Positions 16,088 through 24,843 of a DNA stretch of 64,000 bases are shown piece by piece. The notes below the pieces were generated by a model. It was not told the origin of the DNA. It did no database searches and saw nothing but the letters and a program-made list of their open reading frames with translations. Numbering within the stretch: position 1 is the stretch's first letter; the number at the start of each line of letters is the position of its first letter. The DNA comes from Paraburkholderia caledonica NBRC 102488 (GTDB lineage Bacteria; Pseudomonadota; Gammaproteobacteria; Burkholderiales; Burkholderiaceae), in assembly GCF_000685095.1 (NCBI RefSeq), contig NZ_BAYE01000001.1:124001-188000 (forward strand). Direction: 5' to 3'. Made by a program: the position numbers and the translations under genes.

Positions 16088-16921
16088 TCAGACGTCGGTA
16101 GACAGCGTGACGGATTCCCACGCTGCGATTTCATCGGACAATGCCGACAGTTTCGCGCGCACGACGCCGAGCGCATCGCTGCCGAGCAGCAAGTGCGCGG
16201 GCGGCCGCTCGGCAGCGATCGCGGCCAGCATGGCGCGCGCCGCCTTGACCGGGTCGCCGGTCTGCTTGCCGCTCTTCTCTTCGCGAGCCTTGCGCACGGG
16301 ATCGAACAAGGCGTCGTAGTCCGCGATGGAGCGCGGCGTGCGCGCCATCGAGCGGCCTGCCCAGTCGGTGCGAAAAGAACCCGGCGCCACGGCAGTCACC
16401 GCGATGCCGAACGGCTCCACTTCCTTGCCGAGCGCTTCCGAAATGCCTTCGAGCGCAAATTTGCTGCCGCAGTAATAGGCGATGCCCGGCATCGTGATGT
16501 AGCCGCCCATCGACGTGATGTTGAGAATGTGGCCGCGGCGGCGTTTGCGCATGTACGGCAGTACTGCTTTGATCATTGCCACTGCGCCGAACACGTTCAC
16601 GTCGAACTGTCGCCGCATTTCGCCGAGCGGCGACTCTTCGAGGACGCCTTCGTGGCCGTAACCGGCATTGTTCACGAGGACATCCACTGGGCCGACATTG
16701 GCCTCCACTTCAGCCACCACACCGTCGATGGCGTCGAAGTCGGTCACGTCCAGCACGCGGCCCCATGCGCTGTCAGGCGCAAGCGCCTCGAACTCTCTTT
16801 TCGACGCTTCGCTGCGCACAGTGCCAATCACACGATGACCCGCCGCAAGCGCTTCCTGAGCGAGCGCGCGGCCGAAGCCGCTGCTCACGCCGGTGATAAG
16901 CAAAGTCTTGGTCGATGCCAT
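16088..16921 (-). CDS. Short-chain dehydrogenase/reductase
   Basis: A 277-residue classical SDR with cofactor motif TGVSSGFG (10-17), NNAG (84-87), catalytic S137 and the YxxxK pair Y150/K154. A textbook AAGGAGG site precedes the ATG. It diverges from an AraC regulator at 17015, and the pair often occurs this way in Burkholderia-group genomes, so the regulator probably controls it. The substrate is not predictable. Members with this TGVSSGFG start include many uncharacterised NADP-dependent oxidoreductases. Confidence 0.88.
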   Translation of the reverse strand: MASTKTLLITGVSSGFGRALAQEALAAGHRVIGTVRSEASKREFEALAPDSAWGRVLDVTDFDAIDGVVAEVEANVGPVDVLVNNAGYGHEGVLEESPLGEMRRQFDVNVFGAVAMIKAVLPYMRKRRRGHILNITSMGGYITMPGIAYYCGSKFALEGISEALGKEVEPFGIAVTAVAPGSFRTDWAGRSMARTPRSIADYDALFDPVRKAREEKSGKQTGDPVKAARAMLAAIAAERPPAHLLLGSDALGVVRAKLSALSDEIAAWESVTLSTDV

Positions 16922-16936
16922 GATGCCTCCTTCTCA

Positions 16937-16971
16937 AGTTGAACAGAAAGTGCATACTATTCTCTTCAACT
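16937..16971. promoter_or_regulatory. Inverted repeat between SDR and AraC genes
   Basis: AGTTGAACAGAA at 16937-16948 recurs on the opposite strand as AGTTGAAGAGAA (16971-16960), 11 of 12 bases identical. The repeat sits in the 93-base divergent intergenic gap and is a good candidate operator for the AraC regulator. Confidence 0.5.
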
Positions 16972-17014
16972 CGCCGATTTGAGGCCGAATCATCGATTTT
17001 TCTTGCCTATTCTT

Positions 17015-18007
17015 ATGACGACCCAAAAAACGCCCCTGGAGACGCGCGCTGCTAGTCGACCTGCTCGCCGGCCTGTCCGCCAGGAACAGCAAAAGATGGC
17101 CGCGCTACTGCGCGCACTGGCGCCCCAGGAAGGCTACAACCTCACGGCACTGCCTGGCGTTCGCATCTTGCGCTCCGACTGGCCGTTGTCATCCACGCCC
17201 GTGCTGTACGACCCCGGCATCGTGATCGTCTGCCAGGGACGCAAGCGCGGCTATTTCGGCGATCAGCTTTACGTGTACGACGAGCAGCACTATCTCGCGG
17301 TGTCGGTGCCTGTGCCCTTCACAATGGAGACTGACGCGACGCCGGAGCGCCCGCTCCTCGCTATCTACATGCACCTCGACTTCAAGCTGGCCGCGGACCT
17401 GATGGCCCAGATCGAGCGTCATGAAATGCCCGACCACGCGCAAGCGCCGCAGAGCATGATGTCGAGCCCAATGGACGAGGCGCTGCGAGACTCCGTGCTG
17501 CGCATCCTGGAAGCGATGAACCGCCCGCTCGATGCAGCGGTTCTTGGTCCGGGGCTATTGCGCGAGCTGTACTTTCGGGTCCTCACAGGTGCGCAGGGCA
17601 ACGTGATGCGCGCCGCGCTGGGCATGAACGGGCAGTTCGGCAAGATTGGCAAAGCGCTGCGCCGCATTCATTCCGACTACGCCGGCGCACTCGACCTCGC
17701 CGAACTCGCGAGCGAAGCCGGCATGAGCGTTCCCACGTTTCATACGCATTTCAAGGCGATCACGCGTACATCGCCGATGCAGTACGTGAAGTCGACGCGC
17801 CTGCACCAGGCCCGCTTGCTGATGTTGCGACAGGACATGACGGCCGAGGCGGCAAGCAATGCGGTCGGTTATGCGAGCACGTCGCAGTTCAATCGCGAGT
17901 TCAAGCGGCTTTTCGGGCTCACGCCTGCCGCGGAAGCGCGGCGCATGCGGGCGAGTTTCGCCATTCCGCCCGCGCATGCCGGTTCGGAATTTGTCTCTTC
18001 GCATTGA
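17015..18007 (+). CDS. AraC-family regulator with AraC-type N-terminal domain
   Basis: A 330-residue regulator: an N-terminal cupin-like domain of the AraC_N group (motif GIVIVCQGRKRGYFGDQLY) and a C-terminal double helix-turn-helix (about 230-325, with MSVPTFHTHFKAI and STSQFNREFKRLFG). I chose the ATG at 17015; a TTG at 16979 would add 12 residues. It is divergent from the SDR gene, sharing a short gap with an inverted repeat. Relatives usually activate the neighbouring oxidoreductase gene; the inducer is unknown. Confidence 0.87.
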   Translation: MTTQKTPLETRAASRPARRPVRQEQQKMAALLRALAPQEGYNLTALPGVRILRSDWPLSSTPVLYDPGIVIVCQGRKRGYFGDQLYVYDEQHYLAVSVPVPFTMETDATPERPLLAIYMHLDFKLAADLMAQIERHEMPDHAQAPQSMMSSPMDEALRDSVLRILEAMNRPLDAAVLGPGLLRELYFRVLTGAQGNVMRAALGMNGQFGKIGKALRRIHSDYAGALDLAELASEAGMSVPTFHTHFKAITRTSPMQYVKSTRLHQARLLMLRQDMTAEAASNAVGYASTSQFNREFKRLFGLTPAAEARRMRASFAIPPAHAGSEFVSSH

Positions 18008-18119
18008 AGCCGACGGTCGCGCCATCGTTCGACACGCCGCCACTTGAACTGCGTCCGCCGGCTACACGCGCCCGCCAGGACCGTGGCCGGGCCCGCACGT
18101 CGCGAGCCCCGACTCGGTC

Positions 18120-18145
18120 CGCGCGAATCACGCCCGATTCGCGCG
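18120..18145. repeat. Inverted repeat between convergent genes
   Basis: CGCGCGAATC and GATTCGCGCG form a perfect ten-base stem with a six-base loop, in the gap between the convergent AraC and VOC genes. It has no T run on either strand, so it may be a weak bidirectional transcription stop. Confidence 0.5.
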
Positions 18146-18162
18146 CGACGCGGTGCCGCGTG

Positions 18163-18636
18163 CTAGCCCGCGGTGCCTGCATACGCCGCCTTTAACGCGG
18201 CGACGTCGAACTTCACCATCTTCATCATGGCCTCCGCGGTGCGACGCGCTTTTTCCGGATCGGGATCGGCCATCATGGCGATGACCTCCGCCGGCGCAAT
18301 CTGCCACGACACGCCGAAGCGGTCTTTCAGCCAGCCGCACGCGTCGGGCGCGCCACCGCCATCGAGAAGCGCGTCCCAGTAGCGGTCGACTTCCGCCTGA
18401 TCGGCACAATTCACGAGGAGCGAAACGGCATGGTTGAACGGTTCGTTGCCGGGGGAACTCATGGCGATGAACGGCTGTCCGAACAGAACGAACTCGACGA
18501 CCCTGGTCGAGCCGGCGCTCGGCACCGGTGTGACGCGGACTATGCGCGAGTCCGGAAAGATGCTTGTATAGAAGGCCGCAGCCTCCTCGGCTTCGGTGGA
18601 GTACCAGAGAAAGGGGGTGATCTTCTGAATCGTCAT
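18163..18636 (-). CDS. VOC-family (PhnB-like) protein
   Basis: A 157-residue protein of the glyoxalase/VOC superfamily, PhnB-like subgroup. The pattern ITPFLWYSTEAEEAAAFYTS at the start, VVEFVLFGQPFIAMSSP in the middle and GWLKDRFGVSWQI are typical. Such proteins have been annotated as 3-demethylubiquinone methyltransferase-domain proteins, but that label does not imply the reaction. It converges on the AraC gene. The function is unknown. Confidence 0.85.
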   Translation of the reverse strand: MTIQKITPFLWYSTEAEEAAAFYTSIFPDSRIVRVTPVPSAGSTRVVEFVLFGQPFIAMSSPGNEPFNHAVSLLVNCADQAEVDRYWDALLDGGGAPDACGWLKDRFGVSWQIAPAEVIAMMADPDPEKARRTAEAMMKMVKFDVAALKAAYAGTAG

Positions 18637-19095
18637 TGAGCGTCTCCTGTCAGTATCGGCCAGATGGGCGGCGAGGCCGCATGCCGCTATGGGGACGACG
18701 AAAGAAGACCATCAAAATCGACACGCCGGAAGAAAAACACGGCTCGCGAGCCGCCCCCCCCGGATGACGCATCGGCTCCGCCGCTCCACCGGAGCCGATT
18801 ATAGGCAATCAAGCGCTCCGCTATCCTTCCGATACGTCCCCGTGCGCACTTTCAGCCACCAGGGCGCTTGCACCGCGATCTACCTGAATCACGGCGCGCG
18901 TGGCAATCGCAAAGAGGCCGCCGAGAGTAGACATCCCTTGCCGCTGACGCAGCGCTCTACCTCTCGCGGCGCTGCATGCGCCAAGGTTCTTCAGGATCGG
19001 ACGCATCGGCGACCGCGTGTGCCGCTATGGCACAACGCTGACCGCGATCGCAGCGCGCCTTTTCATGGACAGGCGCGCAAGCGTCCTCGTAGCCT
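18637..19095. other. Intergenic region without a recognised gene
   Basis: About 460 bases between two minus-strand genes. The frames across it lack coding character and I see no tRNA, repeat or terminator. It should contain the promoter of the VOC gene. Confidence 0.4.
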
Positions 19096-19362
19096 TTACT
19101 GCTTGACTTCACCCGTTCGACCCGGCCCGGACGCTCCCTGCGGCGACAGCGCGTTTGCGCGCTTATCCATCAGCGTTCCCGGTTTGTTGCCGGGCGCGCC
19201 CATCGCCGCGGGCTCGTCGACGGTGCGGCCGGCCTGTCCGGGCTGCGCCTGCGTGCCGCTTTGCGTGCCGCTGTTCGCCGGCGCATTACCGCTTTGTTGC
19301 GCATAGACCGTGCTGCTCCCGCACAGCACCAACGCGACACCTGCCACTTTCACCCTATTCAT
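19096..19362 (-). CDS. Small secreted low-complexity protein
   Basis: An 88-residue protein with a clear signal peptide (MNRVKVAGVALVLCGSSTVYAQ, cut after A21), leaving a hydrophilic Gly/Ser/Gln/Pro-rich mature region of about 67 residues without cysteines. It is likely disordered in the periplasm. Short proteins of this kind are common in Burkholderia-group genomes; I know no function. No partner gene is evident: the downstream VOC gene is 460 bases away. Confidence 0.7.
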   Translation of the reverse strand: MNRVKVAGVALVLCGSSTVYAQQSGNAPANSGTQSGTQAQPGQAGRTVDEPAAMGAPGNKPGTLMDKRANALSPQGASGPGRTGEVKQ

Positions 19363-19480
19363 GACTGTCTCCCGATTTCACGGCGCTTGCCGCTTTCAAG
19401 GAATCCAGCATGGCGCGTGCCGCGAACCGGATTACGGCGCGCAACGCTCGGCACAACCGGGGGAAGTAAGAGCAGCGCCG

Positions 19481-20323
19481 CTATTCGACGCGCCGCCGTG
19501 TGGAAATTGCAGAGGCCGTTGAAATGACAAGATCGGCGAAGCGCTTTTCGTCGCGATCCGCCTGCCAGCGCGAGCGGGCCACCGCAATATTGACCGCGCC
19601 GATGCCGCGCCCGTGTGCGTTCGTGATCGCCGCCGCCGTCGAAATATCGCTCACGAAGTATTCGTCTTCGGTATGCGCGTAGCCCTGCTTGCGGATCTGC
19701 GCGATCCGCTCCCTGATCTTGCGCGGCTGGTAGACGGTGGATGCCGTGTACGCCACGAGATTCGTGCGCGACAGAATGTCGTCGATCTCGCCGTCGGCGA
19801 GCGTCGCCAGAATGGCGAGGCCGGGCGCGGTGCAATATGCGGGCAGACGCGAGCCCGTGATGACGTGTGCGTTGAACACGTTGCGGCTCACGATCCGCAG
19901 CACGAACACAATGTCCGTATCATCGAGCACGGTGAGGTTGGTTGCCTCTTCCGTTTCGGAGCCGAGCTGCTGCAAATAAGGCGTCGCACGGCTCACGAGA
20001 TCGTTTGACGTGAGATAGTGATACGTGAAGTCCAGAAGCCGCGGCGACAATTCGTACTTGCGACTGTCCGGGTCCTTGAAGAGATACCCAAGCGCGGCAA
20101 GCGTATAAGTGAAGCGCTGCGTCGCGCTCATGTCGAAACCCGTGAACGACGAGATTTCCGAGAGCGACAACTGACGCTTGCTGCCGTCGAACGCGGTGAG
20201 CACCTTCATCGCCTTTTCTACTGACTGCACGTAAAGCGAAGACGCGGTCGGGTCGACGGCTTCGGGCGGCGGCTTTGCCGCAGAAGTCTTGCGCTTGCGC
20301 GGGGCTTTGGGCTCGTCGCTCAT
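19481..20323 (-). CDS. IclR-family transcriptional regulator
   Basis: A 280-residue IclR regulator: a basic disordered extension (about 1-28), a winged helix (about 30-90, QSVEKAMKVLTAFDG and LSLSEISSFTGFDMSATQRF) and a C-terminal effector domain. It lies 70 bases after the acyl-CoA ligase gene on the same strand, as the last gene of an operon with an ABC importer and an enoyl-CoA hydratase-like enzyme. IclR proteins often govern aromatic or carboxylic acid catabolism, so it probably senses the imported substrate or its product. Confidence 0.9.
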   Translation of the reverse strand: MSDEPKAPRKRKTSAAKPPPEAVDPTASSLYVQSVEKAMKVLTAFDGSKRQLSLSEISSFTGFDMSATQRFTYTLAALGYLFKDPDSRKYELSPRLLDFTYHYLTSNDLVSRATPYLQQLGSETEEATNLTVLDDTDIVFVLRIVSRNVFNAHVITGSRLPAYCTAPGLAILATLADGEIDDILSRTNLVAYTASTVYQPRKIRERIAQIRKQGYAHTEDEYFVSDISTAAAITNAHGRGIGAVNIAVARSRWQADRDEKRFADLVISTASAISTRRRVE

Positions 20324-20375
20324 CAGGTCAGTTCGTATCCGGTTTGAACGGAGAATTATCGCATAGCCCTAAAAC

Positions 20376-20394
20376 GCTATCTATATACGATAGC
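20376..20394. promoter_or_regulatory. Inverted repeat ahead of iclR gene
   Basis: GCTATC and GATAGC flank seven AT-rich bases, between the ligase stop codon and the iclR start. On the minus strand it is followed by GTTTTAG. It could be an IclR autoregulatory operator or a weak terminator inside the operon. Confidence 0.4.
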
Positions 20395-21935
20395 TACTGC
20401 TTTGCGGTGGCGAGCCGGTCCCACGCGTTCCCAGTGTCGCGGGACAGCAGGTGTTTCTTCACGCGCTCGCTCGCCGTCATCTCGAAGCCTGCCACCGCGC
20501 GGTAATAGCGCGGCAACTGGAAACTCGCGAGACGCTCGCACGCCCACGCGTGCAATGCTGTCCACTCCACCGGTTCGTCCTTGAACTGCACGTCGAGCAA
20601 GATGTCCTGCTCGCCGATCGCCGACGCGACACCGATTGCCGCGCTCGCGCGGATCGCCGGATGCGCCGCAAAAATGCGTTCGATTTCCCAAGCGGACACG
20701 TTCTCGCCGCGCACGCGCATGCTGTCCGTCTGCCGGCCGATAAAGAACAGATCGCCGTCGGCATCGCGGCGCGCGCGGTCGCCGGTATGAAGCCGGCCAT
20801 TGCGCAAAGCGGCTTTGGTTGCGTCGGGATTCTTCAGATACGCCGGCAAAAAAGTGCCCTCTACCTTGCTTGTCAGCACGATCTCGCCAGCCTCGCCCTC
20901 TTTCACCGGACGGCCATTTTCATCGAGCAATGCGATGTCGATCCAGGGCAACGCACGGCCGATCGAACCGGCCTTGCCCGTCACGTTCGCCGTGGCGAAG
21001 CTCGAACATTCGGTCATGCCGTAGCACTCGCGCAACGACACCTTCAACCGCGTTTGAATTCCCTCCCACGATGATGCGCTCACGCCCGCGCCCCACGCGA
21101 CGCGCAACGTGTGCTTTGCGGGTTGTTCCCTCTCGGGCAACTGCATCAGGATATCGAGCACGCCGCCGAGATAATGAAGTTGCGTTGCGCCCGCGTGCTC
21201 GATCTGCGGCCAGAACTGCGATGCGGAGAAGCGCGGCACGGCGTGCAGCGTCACGTTGGCAAGAAACGGCAGCAACAGCATCTGCGCGCCGCCGATGTGG
21301 CACAACGGCTCCCAGAGAAAGAGCCTGTCGCTGTCGCGCACGTCCGCCACGCGAAGTGCCGCCTCGCTCGCGATACGCATCATCCTGTGCGTGAAGACGA
21401 CACCCTTCGGCGCGCCGGTCGTCCCCGACGTATAGATGATGCACAGCGGATCGTGCACGCCGATAGCCGGCGTCGCGAATTCCGTGCTCGTGTCATGAGC
21501 ATCGAATGCCGGCAGATGCGTGCGCCGCGCCGCGCCGCAGTCGAGCTGCGCCGTCACCGTGTCGAATTCATCGTCGACGACGAAGAGCTTGGGCTCCGCA
21601 TGCTGCAGCAGATATTCGAGGCCGGCCGCGCGCAGCTTCGTGTTAACGGGCACCCACACGAGACCGCTCAGATGCAGCGCGTAGATCAGATGAATATGCT
21701 CGGGACTGTTGCCGAGCATCACGGCGACGCGGTCGCCCTGCTCTAGACCTTGCGCGGCAAACCAGCGCTGCAATTGCACGACGTGGCGCGCGGCGTCTTC
21801 GCACGAAATCGCGCGATCCTCGAAGTGCACGATGGTGCGCGCGGGGTCGCGGCGCAATCCCGCCGCGAGCAGCGGTACGCAGTCGAGTTCGTCGTTGGCG
21901 TGCCGGTGAGCGAAATATTCTGGATAACGATGCAT
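20394..21935 (-). CDS. AMP-forming acyl-CoA ligase
   Basis: A 513-residue adenylate-forming enzyme. The phosphate-binding motif YTSGTTGAPKG lies at about 168-178, and the C-terminal hinge and lysine region follow (TGDRARRDADGDLFFIGR). It activates a carboxylate with ATP and CoA. The beginning (PLLAAGLRRDPARTIVHFED) and overall layout recall crotonobetaine/carnitine-CoA ligases, but closely related ligases use many substrates. The ATG at 21935 was chosen; the longer frame runs into the permease gene. It sits 26 bases after the fused permease gene, so it probably acts on what the importer brings in. Confidence 0.86.
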   Translation of the reverse strand: MHRYPEYFAHRHANDELDCVPLLAAGLRRDPARTIVHFEDRAISCEDAARHVVQLQRWFAAQGLEQGDRVAVMLGNSPEHIHLIYALHLSGLVWVPVNTKLRAAGLEYLLQHAEPKLFVVDDEFDTVTAQLDCGAARRTHLPAFDAHDTSTEFATPAIGVHDPLCIIYTSGTTGAPKGVVFTHRMMRIASEAALRVADVRDSDRLFLWEPLCHIGGAQMLLLPFLANVTLHAVPRFSASQFWPQIEHAGATQLHYLGGVLDILMQLPEREQPAKHTLRVAWGAGVSASSWEGIQTRLKVSLRECYGMTECSSFATANVTGKAGSIGRALPWIDIALLDENGRPVKEGEAGEIVLTSKVEGTFLPAYLKNPDATKAALRNGRLHTGDRARRDADGDLFFIGRQTDSMRVRGENVSAWEIERIFAAHPAIRASAAIGVASAIGEQDILLDVQFKDEPVEWTALHAWACERLASFQLPRYYRAVAGFEMTASERVKKHLLSRDTGNAWDRLATAKQ

Positions 21936-21961
21936 GTGTGAACCGGTCGAAATACGAAGAC

Positions 21962-23743
21962 TCAGCGCGTCTTGCGCTTGAGCCAGGAGGAAACCGCGAC
22001 GACGAGCGCAATCAGAATGACGAGTGTGGTCGACACGGCTGCAAGTGTCGGCGTAATCGCGAGCTGGATGTCGTCCCACATCTGCTTGGGGAGCGTCGAG
22101 TTGATGCCGCCGGAAACGAAGATCGCAATCGTGAGGTCGTCGAACGAAACGAGGAATGCGAACAGGAACGCAGCCGTTACACTTGCCATGAGAAGCGGCA
22201 ACACGATCGACGTGATGCGCCGCAATGGCGACGCGCCCATCACGCGCGCGGCGTCGTCAAGACGCCAGTCGAAGCGCTGGAAGCCGGCAGCGAGCGTGAC
22301 GACCACATACGGAATGGCGAGTACCGTATGGCCGATCACGAGGCCGAGGTTGGTGCCTGTGAGGCCGAAGCGTCCAAACAGATAGAGCAAGCCGACTGCC
22401 ACCACGATACGCGGCACGATCAGCGGTGCGACCAGCAGCGCGAAGATCGGCTTGCTCGCGCGGCGCGGCATGCGCGTCATCGCGAGTGTGGCGCCGAAGC
22501 CGAGCAGCAGCGACAGCAGCGCGGTGCCGAGACCCACTTCGAACGAGCGGACGATCGCGCTTTGCCACACCGGCGAATCCATGAACGTGCCGAACCAGCG
22601 CACGCTGAACAGCTTCGGCGGAAAAGAAATGTAGTCGCTCTTCGTGAACGCATAGGGAATCACGGAAAGCACCGGCACGACGAGCACGATCATGATCGCG
22701 CACGTATAGAAACCGAGCGGGCTCACCGCGCGCGCGCCCTCTTCGGCGTGCGTCTTGCGGCGCATCATGAATGGAGCGAACACGCGCCCCGCCGCGATCA
22801 GAAGCGCGAGTTTGAAGCCTTGCGCACGCGAGCCGCGCTGGCGTTCCGCGACTTCGCCGGTGAGCGACGTGAGGCCCACCATGCGGTCGTACACGAAAAA
22901 GATCACGATCGAGCAGATCAGCAACACGGTCGACAGCGCGCCGGCAAAGCGCATGTCGAAAAGCTCCAGCACCGACGAGATCACGAGTTGCGCGATCATC
23001 GTCTCCTTCGGCGAGCCGAGCAGCGCCGGCACGATGAAGAAGCCGAGACTCGAGATAAACACGAGCAGGCCGGCCGCCGCGACACCCGGCGAGGACAGCG
23101 GCAGAAACACCGTGAAAAAGCTCGTGCTGCGTTCGGCGCCGAGCGTTTCGGCGGCTTGCGTGAGCCGATCGTCGATGCCGCGCATGACCGGCAGCATGGT
23201 CATCACGGCGAGCGGCAGCATCGAATGCACCATGCCGATCAGCACGCCGGTGAGCGATGGAATCGTGCCGCTCGTCTCGCGTACGAGGCCGAGCGATAAC
23301 GCGATGGTCGACAGCACACCGGTCTTCGAAAGCAGCAACATCCATGCGTAGGTCTTTACCAGATAGCTGGTCCAGAACGGCAGCATGATCCACAGCAGCC
23401 AGCGTTCGCGTGCTCGCTCAGACAGACGGCTCAGCATGTAGGCAACCGGATAGCCGAGCAGAATGGATAGCGCCGCCGTCATGAACGAAATGGCGAAGGT
23501 GATCCACAACACCTTTGCGTAGACCGGCGTGCGTGCAATGCGCTCGAACTGCGCGAAGCCGACCTGCCCTTCGGCGCTGACGAGTCCGCCTTGCAGGATT
23601 TCGCCGACCGGCACGATGAAGAACACCAGCAGGAACACAAGCGTCGGCACGATCGGCAAAAAGCGCATGCAGCGCGCGAGCCAGACGGAGCGGCCGCGTC
23701 GCGAGGCTTCGTTCTCGCGGTGCGCGTGAAGAGCGATGGTCAT
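21962..23743 (-). CDS. Fused PotB-PotC-type ABC transporter permease
   Basis: A 593-residue inner-membrane protein carrying two permease domains in one chain. Each half (about 25-300 and 335-590) has around six helices and its own ATPase-contact loop (AAETLGAERSTSFFTVFLP and AARVMGASPLRRITSIVLP). The usual polyamine-type importers encode these as two separate genes. It is ten bases after the ATPase gene. With the ATPase and binding protein it forms a complete importer for a small cationic or carboxylate compound. Confidence 0.88.
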   Translation of the reverse strand: MTIALHAHRENEASRRGRSVWLARCMRFLPIVPTLVFLLVFFIVPVGEILQGGLVSAEGQVGFAQFERIARTPVYAKVLWITFAISFMTAALSILLGYPVAYMLSRLSERARERWLLWIMLPFWTSYLVKTYAWMLLLSKTGVLSTIALSLGLVRETSGTIPSLTGVLIGMVHSMLPLAVMTMLPVMRGIDDRLTQAAETLGAERSTSFFTVFLPLSSPGVAAAGLLVFISSLGFFIVPALLGSPKETMIAQLVISSVLELFDMRFAGALSTVLLICSIVIFFVYDRMVGLTSLTGEVAERQRGSRAQGFKLALLIAAGRVFAPFMMRRKTHAEEGARAVSPLGFYTCAIMIVLVVPVLSVIPYAFTKSDYISFPPKLFSVRWFGTFMDSPVWQSAIVRSFEVGLGTALLSLLLGFGATLAMTRMPRRASKPIFALLVAPLIVPRIVVAVGLLYLFGRFGLTGTNLGLVIGHTVLAIPYVVVTLAAGFQRFDWRLDDAARVMGASPLRRITSIVLPLLMASVTAAFLFAFLVSFDDLTIAIFVSGGINSTLPKQMWDDIQLAITPTLAAVSTTLVILIALVVAVSSWLKRKTR

Positions 23744-23753
23744 CGTGATCCTC

Positions 23754-24833
23754 TCAGGCCTGCAGAAGCGTCGTGCGATACGGGTCCCACACGAGGCCGA
23801 CCTTCTCGCCGATGCGCGGCGAGAGGCTGCGCTCGCAGCGCACGGTGAGTTCGCTGCCGTCGTTCATCGCGAGTTGCACACGTGTATCGCTGCCGAAGAA
23901 CACGATGTCCGCAATCGTGCCGTCGACAAAGCCGCGTTCGGGTTCGACAAGTCGCGGCGCCTCCGGGCGGACCAGCAGCGTATGGCGGGTGCCGGCCGCG
24001 CCGGATGCAACGGATGCGTTCATTGCGTTCATTGGCAGAGGAATGCGACCGCCCGCCGCGAGCAGAATTGCCTCGCCGCGCGCGCCGCGAGTGTCGTCGA
24101 GCGCACCTTCGAGCAGGTTCGAATGACCGATGAAGCCGGCCGCGAAGCGCGTCGCGGGACGATCGTACAGATCGGCAGGCGTGCCCACCTGCTCGATGCG
24201 CGCCTGATTCATCAGGCAGATGCGGTCGGACAGCGTAAGGGCTTCGTCCTGATCGTGCGTGACATACACGAACGTTGCGCCGAGTTCCTTATGCAAGCGG
24301 CGAATCTCCGACTGCATATGCTCGCGCAGTTTCTTGTCGAGCGCGCCGAGCGGCTCGTCGAGCAGAATCACCGAAGGCCGGTACGCAAAGCAGCGCGCGA
24401 GCGCAATCCGCTGCTGTTGCCCGCCCGACAACTCCTTGGGAAAGCGCTTGGCATATTCAGTCATGCGAACCATCGCGAGTGCGTCGTCGACGGCCCTGCG
24501 CACTTCTTCGCGCGACTTGCGTCGCATGCGCAACCCATAGGCGACGTTGTCCCACACGCTCATGTGCGGAAAAAGCGCGTAGCTCTGAAACACCATGCCG
24601 ATGCCGCGCTTGCCGGGCTCGACATGCGTGACGTCGCGCCCGTCGATCTCGATACGGCCCGCGCTCGGCGCGACGAGCCCCGAGATCATCTGCAACAGCG
24701 TGGTCTTGCCCGAGCCCGACGGACCGAGCAGCGTCAGGAACTCGCCGGCTTGCACGGCGAGGTCCGTCGGTTCCAGCGCGACCGCATCGCCGTAGCGCTT
24801 TGCAATGCCGATCGCCTCGAGCTTCGAACTCAT
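23754..24833 (-). CDS. Polyamine-type ABC transporter ATPase (PotA-like)
   Basis: A 359-residue ABC ATPase with Walker A GPSGSGKTT (37-45), signature LSGGQQQ (135-141) and Walker B VILLDEP (155-161). A C-terminal TOBE-like regulatory domain follows from about 240, as in PotA and FbpC relatives. It energises the fused permease encoded next and lies ten bases after the binding-protein gene. The name reflects the family, not a proven polyamine substrate. Confidence 0.9.
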   Translation of the reverse strand: MSSKLEAIGIAKRYGDAVALEPTDLAVQAGEFLTLLGPSGSGKTTLLQMISGLVAPSAGRIEIDGRDVTHVEPGKRGIGMVFQSYALFPHMSVWDNVAYGLRMRRKSREEVRRAVDDALAMVRMTEYAKRFPKELSGGQQQRIALARCFAYRPSVILLDEPLGALDKKLREHMQSEIRRLHKELGATFVYVTHDQDEALTLSDRICLMNQARIEQVGTPADLYDRPATRFAAGFIGHSNLLEGALDDTRGARGEAILLAAGGRIPLPMNAMNASVASGAAGTRHTLLVRPEAPRLVEPERGFVDGTIADIVFFGSDTRVQLAMNDGSELTVRCERSLSPRIGEKVGLVWDPYRTTLLQA

Positions 24834-24843
24834 GATGCGGTCC

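Noticed and set aside
18637..19095. tRNA or small RNA search in this gap
   Set aside because: No cloverleaf, no T-loop consensus and no terminator found.
21938..23299. Plus-strand frame of 453 codons
   Set aside because: It lies antisense to the fused permease and is extremely rich in Arg, His and Glu, typical of an antisense shadow in GC-rich DNA.
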